Position numbers and translations under genes: made by a program
Shown here: piece after piece, positions 5,915 to 11,223 of the stretch
Layout of the letters: each line of letters starts with the position of its first letter
Position numbering within the stretch: position 1 is the stretch's first letter
Notes under the pieces: model-generated
What the model was told of the DNA's origin: nothing
Seen by the model: only the letters and a program-made list of their open reading frames with translations
The model's database searches: none
NCBI GenBank assembly: GCA_964542755.1
Contig: CAZIWL010000142.1
Span: 1 to 11,223, forward strand
DNA: 11,223 nucleotides
From: SKLM01 sp964542755
Lineage (GTDB): Bacteria; Chloroflexota; Anaerolineae; B4-G1
Direction of reading: 5' to 3'

Positions 5915-8749
5915 ATGAATCGACTCGTCAGGACACTCCGAACCCTAACCAAGCGGCCCATCCTCCTTAATGCCGCGCTGGCCCTCGTCCACATCCTGGC
6001 GGCGAGACTTGGGCTGCTCCTCTCCCACCCCGAGACACGGGTCACCCTCATCTGGCCGCCGTCGGGCATCTCCCTGGGCGCCGTGCTTCTCTTGGGGCAC
6101 GGCGTCTTCCCCGGCATCTTCCTGGGCGACGTCATCGCCGCCATCGCGGAGAACCATCCGCCTCTGGCATGGGTCATGGGGCCCCTGGGGCACACTCTGG
6201 GGGCCGTCGGGGGCGCCTGGCTGCTCCGCCACCACGTTGACTTCGACCTCCGTCTCCGCCGCCTGAAGGACGTGCTTCTGCTCGCCGTGATCGGCGGGCT
6301 AGCCGGTGCCTTCGTGAGCGCCACCCTGCGTGTGGGCGCGCTCGTGATCACGGGACGGATCGCGACGGCAGACACCCTCTCTGCGTGGCTGAATGGGTGG
6401 CTGGGCGGCACAGTGGGCGTGATCGTCTTCACCCCGGCACTCCTGGTGGTGGGCAACGAGCTGCGCCAGAAGACCTCCCTGCCCCAGCTAGACGCGCGTC
6501 GTATCGCTCACACCGCCCTTCCCTTTGGGGTGCTCATCGTAGTCGGCGCCGTCGTCTTCGGCGGTTTGGGGTACCTCTTCCCGCGCCGCGCCGGTCTCCC
6601 GGTGGCCTTTGCCGTCTTCCCGCCCCTGGTGTGGATCGCCCTGCGCTTCGGCCTGGCGGGCTCGAGCGTCGCCATCCTGGTGACCGGGCTCATTGGCGTC
6701 GTGGGAACGGCGCTGGGTGGCGGCCCCTATTCGGGCCCGCCCTTCCCTCAGAACCTCGGCGTCTTGTGGAGCTTCGTCGGCGTCGTCGCCTTCACGTCCC
6801 TGACGCTGGGTGCCGCCGTCACCGGTCGGCGGCGCGCCGAGGAGGAGCTTGGCGTCCGCCGGCAGCTCTGGGACTCCCTCATGGCGAACACTCCGGACCT
6901 CGTCTACTTCAAGGACGCCGACCACGGTCTTATTCGGGCCAGTCAGGCCTACGCCGACGCCGTGGGCGTGCCCCAGTCCGAGCTGAAGGGCAGGACGGCC
7001 GCGGAGCTTTGGCCGCGCGAAGGCGAGGAGATCATGGCCGACGAAGAAGACGTCCTCGCCGGGAATCCGATGATCCGGAAGGTGCGTGCGGCGACGAATG
7101 TCGCCGGCGACCGACGCTGGTACCTCCTCACCAAGGTGCCCATCTATCAGGACGGAGAGGTGATCGGCTTCTTCGCCATGGACAAGGACATCACAGAGCG
7201 AAAGGACGTGGAGGAGCAGCTCGCTTTCCAGTCCATGCTCCTCGATCAGATCCAGGACATGGTCATCGCCACGGACCTGGAGGGCACCATCACCTACGTC
7301 AACGAGGCCGAGTGCCGGGCCTTTGACCGGACCGCCGACGCGTTCATAGGACGACCCATTGGCATGCTGGGCGACGATCCGGCGCGCGGCGGCACGCAGC
7401 GAGAGATCCTCGAGGCCACCCTGTCCCAGGGGAGCTGGCGAGGCGAGGTCATCAACTTCGCACCGGACGGCCGTGAGATCATCCTCGACGCCCGTGTGCA
7501 ACTGGTCCACGACGAGGAGGGGCAGCCCATCGGGATCGTCGGCGTCAGCACCGACGTGACCGACCAGAAGGCCCTGGAGCGTCAGCTCCGGCGCCAGGAA
7601 CGCCTGGCCGCCGTCGGCCAGCTGGCGGCCGGCATCGCCCACGATTTCCGTAACCTCCTCACGACCATCATCCTCTACGCCGGTCTCCCGCTGCGCCGGG
7701 GCAATCTCCCGGCTGATCTGGAGCAGAGTCTGCACACCATCGTCACGGAGGCGGAGAAGGCGACCGAATTGGTACAGCAGATTCTTGACTTCAGCAGCAG
7801 CTCCATGATCCAGCGGCACCTCCTGGATCTGGAGACGCTGGTCGCCGACGCACTCGACGTCCTGCGGCGCACCATCCCGGAGACCGTCCGCATCACGCTT
7901 GAGGCCGGCCCCGGGCCCTACCCCGTCAAGGCCGACCCGGGCCGTCTACAGCAAGCACTCACCAACCTGGCGCTCAACGCCCGCGACGCGATGCCCGGCG
8001 GGGGCGAACTGCGCATCTCCCTGTCTCGAACGGAGATCACGCCATCCGATAAGCCACCGGTAGCCGACATGGCGTCCGGCACGTGGACGTGCCTCACCAT
8101 CTCGGATACCGGCACGGGGATGACGCCCGAGGTCCAACAGCACCTCTTCGAACCATTCTTCACCACCAAAGATATCGGGGAAGGAACGGGCCTGGGACTG
8201 GCCCAGGTCTACGGCATCATCCGCCAGCATGGAGGGGCCATAGACGTCGAGACAGCACCCGGGGATGGGACCGCGTTCCACATCTACCTTCCAGCCTCGT
8301 CTCAAGCCTCGGGATCGCCGTTCGGGGCACCCTCGCGGTCTACGGTCGAGCCGCCCCCCGGCCGTGGCGAGACGATTCTCCTCGTCGAGGACGAGGAGAA
8401 TGTACGGCAAGCCACCGAACGCATTCTGGAGAACCTGGGCTACACGGTGCTTACGGCCGGGAACGGCCGCGAAGCGCTGGCCCTCTGCCAGACGCCGCGC
8501 TGGGCCGATCATCGGAACTCCGTCGACCTGGTCATCGCCGACGTGATTATGCCCGAGATGGGAGGTCGACAGCTGCTCGATGCCCTGCGCCGGGTCAGGC
8601 GTGACATCCGAGCCATCGCGATCACCGGCTACGCTCTACAAGAAGGTGAGGTTGAGGACCTCAAATCCCTGGGATTCGCGCGGGTCGTCCGCAAGCCGTT
8701 TGAGATCGGCGATCTTGCTACGACCGTCCGAGAGGTGCTTGAGGCATGA
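5915..8749 (+). CDS. Membrane-bound hybrid sensor histidine kinase 2 (MASE1-like)
   Basis: This 944-residue protein starts with about 300 hydrophobic residues in roughly eight membrane segments. The motif WPPSGISLG near residue 49 followed by FPGIFLGD resembles MASE1, an integral-membrane sensor domain. Two PAS domains follow (about 317-435 and 438-554), both ending in S-box-like segments (DITERK, DVTDQK). HisKA (559-626) has H-box AAGIAHDFRN with phosphoacceptor His576. HATPase_c (669-796) has N-box NLALNARDAM, G1 SDTGTGM and FFTTKDIGEGTGLGL. The receiver (819-943) is intact: VEDEEN, Asp876 in IADVIMP, Thr in ITG and Lys in RKPF. ATG at 5915 is the natural start of the membrane domain but has only a weak ribosome site. 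The catalytic core and receiver closely resemble kinase 1. The receiver also has an insertion around CQTPRWA that kinase 3 shares and kinase 1 lacks. It is probably transcribed with kinase 3. The sensed signal is unknown. Confidence 0.96.
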   Translation: MNRLVRTLRTLTKRPILLNAALALVHILAARLGLLLSHPETRVTLIWPPSGISLGAVLLLGHGVFPGIFLGDVIAAIAENHPPLAWVMGPLGHTLGAVGGAWLLRHHVDFDLRLRRLKDVLLLAVIGGLAGAFVSATLRVGALVITGRIATADTLSAWLNGWLGGTVGVIVFTPALLVVGNELRQKTSLPQLDARRIAHTALPFGVLIVVGAVVFGGLGYLFPRRAGLPVAFAVFPPLVWIALRFGLAGSSVAILVTGLIGVVGTALGGGPYSGPPFPQNLGVLWSFVGVVAFTSLTLGAAVTGRRRAEEELGVRRQLWDSLMANTPDLVYFKDADHGLIRASQAYADAVGVPQSELKGRTAAELWPREGEEIMADEEDVLAGNPMIRKVRAATNVAGDRRWYLLTKVPIYQDGEVIGFFAMDKDITERKDVEEQLAFQSMLLDQIQDMVIATDLEGTITYVNEAECRAFDRTADAFIGRPIGMLGDDPARGGTQREILEATLSQGSWRGEVINFAPDGREIILDARVQLVHDEEGQPIGIVGVSTDVTDQKALERQLRRQERLAAVGQLAAGIAHDFRNLLTTIILYAGLPLRRGNLPADLEQSLHTIVTEAEKATELVQQILDFSSSSMIQRHLLDLETLVADALDVLRRTIPETVRITLEAGPGPYPVKADPGRLQQALTNLALNARDAMPGGGELRISLSRTEITPSDKPPVADMASGTWTCLTISDTGTGMTPEVQQHLFEPFFTTKDIGEGTGLGLAQVYGIIRQHGGAIDVETAPGDGTAFHIYLPASSQASGSPFGAPSRSTVEPPPGRGETILLVEDEENVRQATERILENLGYTVLTAGNGREALALCQTPRWADHRNSVDLVIADVIMPEMGGRQLLDALRRVRRDIRAIAITGYALQEGEVEDLKSLGFARVVRKPFEIGDLATTVREVLEA

Positions 8750-8801
8750 CGGCACAGTCCGCTCCTCTCAGCCTTCATCCGGGCCGGCACCCTTATCAAA
8801 C

Positions 8802-8805
8802 GGAG
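8802..8805 (+). promoter_or_regulatory. Ribosome binding site deciding the TTG start of kinase 3
   Basis: GGAG lies 8 nt before the TTG at 8814. A nearby out-of-frame ATG at 8806 reads only three codons, and its TGA (8815-8817) overlaps the TTG. No ATG or GTG in the kinase frame lies between the kinase 2 stop and the first receiver beta strand, so TTG is the best start. Confidence 0.65.
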
Positions 8806-8813
8806 ATGGATTC

Positions 8814-10805
8814 TTGAACGACTCGGATCATACAACCCGGATCCTCTGCATGGAGGACAATCCAGGCGTCGCCCGCCTCTTCCAGAGACATCTGGAGCGG
8901 GCGGGGTACAGCGTGGATCTGGCACACGACGGCCACGATGGTCTGGCCAGGTTGGACGCATTGGCCTATGACGTGGTCATCGTCGATCAGCAGATGCCGG
9001 GAATGACGGGCTTGGACGTCATTCGCTCCCTGGTCGCTGCCAACACCCTACCACCCACAGTGATGGTCACCGGAGCCGGGGATGAGGAGACGGCGGTAGC
9101 GGCCATGAAGCTCGGCGCCGACGACTATCTGGTGAAGGACGTCGACGGCGGCTACTTGCGGCTCCTGCCGTCAGTCATCGATCGCGTCCTGCAGAAGCGC
9201 CAACTCGTGCAGGAGCGCCAGGAGGCCGTCGATGCCCTCCGCCGGAGCGAGCGTCTCTACCGCACCGTAGTAGAGAGCACGAGTGACGTGATCCTCCTTC
9301 ATGATGAGGCAGGCCGGATAGCTTTCATCAACAAAGCCGGCCTGTCCTTCACGGGTTTCGATGAAGCGGAGATGCTTGGGCAGCCGGTCGCGGAGTTCCT
9401 TCCTCCCGACATCCGTGCCGCGCATCTCAAGCGCAGGGAGAGGCGTGCATCCGGAGATTGGGAAAGTTTCGCCTACGACTCGGCGTTCTTCAATGCCGCC
9501 GGTCAGCGCATCGACGTGACCGTCCGAGCGACCCCCGTCATCGTCGATGCTGCTTACCAGGGGGAGCTCCTGGTGGCCCGCGACATGACTGAGATCCGAG
9601 CTATGCGCGAGCGCCTGGAACAACAGGAGCGGCTGGCGGCCCTGGGACAGCTCACGTCGGGCGTGGCCCACAGCTTCCGCAATCTCCTCAACACCATCAT
9701 CCTCAACGCGGAGATGAGCATGAGAAAACCCGGCCTGCCGCTGGACGTGGCCCGCGATCTGCGCTCCATCCTGAAGGAGTCGCGGCGGGCCTCGGACCTG
9801 GTGCAGCAGATGCTCGATTTCAGCAGCCGGGCGATGATCAACCGGGAGCCGACCCATCTCGGAGCCCTCGTCGCTGAGTTCGTCGAGACCCTCAGTGCCC
9901 GCGTGCCCGACGACATCCGCGTATACTTCGGCCAAGAGCTGTCCGGCGCGGACCAGTCGTGGGTCGCCCCGGTCGACCGTTCGCGCCTCCGGCAGGCCCT
10001 CGCCAACCTCGCAGACAACGCGCTGGACGCTATGCCTCACGGCGGAGACCTCCGCTTCGCACTTTCAGAGGTTGAACTCCAGCCGGACGAGGCCCCGCCG
10101 GCGGCAGATGTGCTTTCCCTCTTTGGGGGGCCGGATGCGGCTGCAGTGTCCGGCGGCCAATGGATCCGGCTGGTGGTCTCGGACACGGGGACCGGCATGA
10201 CCGAGGACGTCCGCTCTCAGCTCTTCTCGCCCTTCTTCACCACCAAGGATGTGGATCAGGGGATCGGTCTGGGCTTGTCTCAGGTTTACGGTATCGTGAG
10301 GCAGCACGGCGGGACCATCGACGTAGAGACGGAACCCGGTCAGGGCACCACGTTCACCATCCACCTACCGTCTCGCCCCGACGCGGAGACGCCGGGAGCG
10401 GCCAAGAAACGCCCAGGGGAGACCGCGCTCCTGGTGGCCGAGGACAGAAGCCTTCGAGACGCCGCTGAGCACGCCCTGTCCGCGCTCGGCTATCCCGTCC
10501 TGACGGCTCTCAGCGCCCAGGAGGCCGTGCCGATGTGCCAGACGGGCCGCTGGGCCGGCAGCCGCAGCGACCGGATTGGGATCGTCGTTCTGGACGTGAC
10601 CGTGCTGGAGGACTGCCCCGAGAAAATGATCACGGAGCTGAGAAGGCACAGGCCGGGGGTCAAAGTCATTGCGCTGGTGGAGGACGACACCACGGAGGAA
10701 GAACGGGATCAGCTCCTTGAGGCCGGCTGCCTGAGTCTGGTCGGGAGATCCTGTGAGCTGGCCGAGCTCGCCCAGGCCCTTGAGAGGGCCGCAGGGAGCA
10801 CGTGA
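8814..10805 (+). CDS. Divergent hybrid histidine kinase 3 (REC-PAS-HisKA-HATPase-degenerate REC)
   Basis: From TTG at 8814 the product is 663 residues with no membrane segment. The N-terminal receiver (about 9-128) looks functional: acidic pair in CMEDNP, phosphoacceptor Asp58 in IVDQQMPGMTG, Thr in MVTGAG and Lys in YLVKD. A short helical linker leads to one PAS domain (about 142-262). HisKA (273-340) has H-box TSGVAHSFRN: phosphoacceptor His286 is kept, but the next residue is Ser where kinases 1 and 2 have Asp. HATPase_c (385-520) keeps N-box NLADNALDAM, G1 SDTGTGM and FFTTKDVDQGIGLGL. The C-terminal receiver-like domain (535-660) has Asp594 in VVLDVTV, but the acidic pair reads AE, the conserved Thr is Val and the Lys is Arg (GRSC). 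It follows kinase 2 by 64 nt with no visible promoter or terminator, so it is probably in the same operon. It likely acts as a receiver-controlled partner; kinase activity may be reduced. Confidence 0.93.
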   Translation: MNDSDHTTRILCMEDNPGVARLFQRHLERAGYSVDLAHDGHDGLARLDALAYDVVIVDQQMPGMTGLDVIRSLVAANTLPPTVMVTGAGDEETAVAAMKLGADDYLVKDVDGGYLRLLPSVIDRVLQKRQLVQERQEAVDALRRSERLYRTVVESTSDVILLHDEAGRIAFINKAGLSFTGFDEAEMLGQPVAEFLPPDIRAAHLKRRERRASGDWESFAYDSAFFNAAGQRIDVTVRATPVIVDAAYQGELLVARDMTEIRAMRERLEQQERLAALGQLTSGVAHSFRNLLNTIILNAEMSMRKPGLPLDVARDLRSILKESRRASDLVQQMLDFSSRAMINREPTHLGALVAEFVETLSARVPDDIRVYFGQELSGADQSWVAPVDRSRLRQALANLADNALDAMPHGGDLRFALSEVELQPDEAPPAADVLSLFGGPDAAAVSGGQWIRLVVSDTGTGMTEDVRSQLFSPFFTTKDVDQGIGLGLSQVYGIVRQHGGTIDVETEPGQGTTFTIHLPSRPDAETPGAAKKRPGETALLVAEDRSLRDAAEHALSALGYPVLTALSAQEAVPMCQTGRWAGSRSDRIGIVVLDVTVLEDCPEKMITELRRHRPGVKVIALVEDDTTEEERDQLLEAGCLSLVGRSCELAELAQALERAAGST

Positions 10806-11028
10806 CGCACAGCGCGCGGTCGACCGTAGGTCAGCACCGGCCGAGCGGGACGCATCCAGTACCCGTCGGATCTGCGCCCGCCGCACGCTGCGAACCCCTA
10901 TCACACAAGGCGACGGCAGCGTGTCATCCCACGGCTCGACGGCAGCAGGGGTCCGATGGTCATCGAGAACCCGCGCCCCCAATTCGCCTTACGCCCGGTC
11001 ACGGCCTCGGCGGTCGGTCCGGCACCTT
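10806..11028. other. Spacer before the lipoprotein gene
   Basis: This stretch of about 220 nt is GC-rich, and I see no recognisable gene, no convincing sigma70 promoter and no T-tailed hairpin. Whether the lipoprotein gene has its own promoter here cannot be settled by eye. Confidence 0.5.
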
Positions 11029-11036
11029 GAGGAGGT
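11029..11036 (+). promoter_or_regulatory. Strong ribosome binding site of the lipoprotein gene
   Basis: GAGGAGGT is a near-perfect complement to the 16S rRNA 3' end and lies 10 nt before the ATG at 11047. It fixes that start and suggests efficient translation, as is usual for abundant solute-binding proteins. Confidence 0.85.
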
Positions 11037-11046
11037 TAGAAAGGCT

Positions 11047-11223
11047 ATGACAGCTAGGATTACCAGATCGGCGCACACACCACTTTTCACCGCGACTGCG
11101 CTCCTGCTGACCGGCATCTTGGCGGTTTCGTGCGGTTCGGTCCCCACCGAGAACCCTACCCCGACGTCGACGGTGCAGCCAACGGAGGAAGCGTCGCCCG
11201 TCTCCCTGGTCATGGGCTCCTGG
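11047..11223 (+). CDS. Lipoprotein, probable ABC solute-binding protein (3' end cut by window)
   Basis: The 59 visible residues begin with a positively charged N-region (MTARITR), a hydrophobic core (LFTATALLLTGILAV) and a lipobox-like LAVSC with the candidate lipidated Cys29. A Thr/Pro/Ser/Glu-rich linker follows, as in surface lipoproteins that hold a folded domain away from the membrane. The last residues, VSLVMGSW, resemble the first beta strand of family 1 extracellular (sugar) solute-binding proteins, which often read like VTLxxGSW. The lipoprotein call is well supported; the solute-binding assignment rests on that short match. An import permease operon would be expected downstream, outside the window. 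A link to the neighbouring kinases is possible but not shown. Confidence 0.75.
   Translation, partial: MTARITRSAHTPLFTATALLLTGILAVSCGSVPTENPTPTSTVQPTEEASPVSLVMGSW

Noticed and set aside
6488..7819. Long minus-strand frame of 443 codons inside kinase 2
   Set aside because: It is antisense to the membrane, PAS and HisKA domains, its product has no known motif, and composition explains the lack of stops.
8580..8813. N-terminal extension of kinase 3 overlapping the end of kinase 2
   Set aside because: The extension overlaps the kinase 2 receiver codons, shows no domain, and the TTG at 8814 has a ribosome site directly before the receiver fold.
9171..10040. Minus-strand frame of 289 codons inside kinase 3
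   Set aside because: It is antisense to PAS and HisKA coding sequence and its product resembles no family.
10802..11050. 82-codon frame whose GTG overlaps the stop of kinase 3
   Set aside because: The overlap looks like coupling, but the product is low-complexity, lacks any motif, and runs through the strong ribosome site and start of the lipoprotein gene.

Overview
This is a GC-rich bacterial window in which every gene I can support lies on the + strand. Most of it is signal transduction: three paralogous multidomain hybrid sensor histidine kinases (2-2782 cut by the left edge, 5915-8749, 8814-10805). A small operon sits between the first and second kinases: a divergent cold-shock-domain protein (3161-3472), an ABC transporter ATPase (3475-4440) and its ABC-2 type permease (4430-5245). 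At the right edge a lipoprotein begins that is probably the solute-binding protein of an ABC importer (11047 onward, cut). The taxon cannot be fixed from sequence alone. High GC, many S-box PAS hybrid kinases with an AHDFNN/AHDFRN H-box, and a lipoprotein with a Thr/Pro/Ser-rich linker would fit Chloroflexota or a similar lineage, but this is a low-confidence inference. I see no transposase, integrase, CRISPR array, tRNA or rRNA.

Layout. Kinase 1 carries at least five PAS domains (the first cut), then HisKA, HATPase_c and an intact receiver. A spacer follows, with two small hairpins and a sequence block at 2782-2852 that recurs in diverged form at 5711-5782. Next comes a near-consensus sigma70 promoter (TTGACA, 16 bp, TATAAT; 3030-3057), a short leader that can encode 27 residues, and a strong intrinsic terminator (3100-3137) inside that leader. 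The leader's stop codon overlaps the GTG start of the cold-shock-like gene. That gene is followed, 2 nt after its stop, by the ABC ATPase, which overlaps the permease by 11 nt. A spacer of about 670 nt (5246-5914) holds no convincing gene, but it has the second repeat copy and a good promoter (5817-5845) for kinase 2. Kinase 2 is membrane-bound through a MASE1-like sensor. Kinase 3 follows 64 nt later in the same apparent operon and is soluble (REC-PAS-HisKA-HATPase-REC).

How the parts may work together. Kinases 1 and 2 have every hallmark of active hybrid kinases. Kinase 3 has an intact N-terminal receiver, but Ser replaces the acidic residue next to its phosphoacceptor His, and its C-terminal receiver has lost most catalytic residues. 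It therefore looks like a specialised partner or modulator of kinase 2, not a standard kinase. The window holds no HPt protein and no DNA-binding response regulator, so the output must lie elsewhere. The points most worth following up are the promoter/leader/terminator module ahead of a cold-shock gene with altered RNA-binding motifs, the diverged direct repeats bracketing the cold-shock/ABC operon, and the degenerate third kinase.
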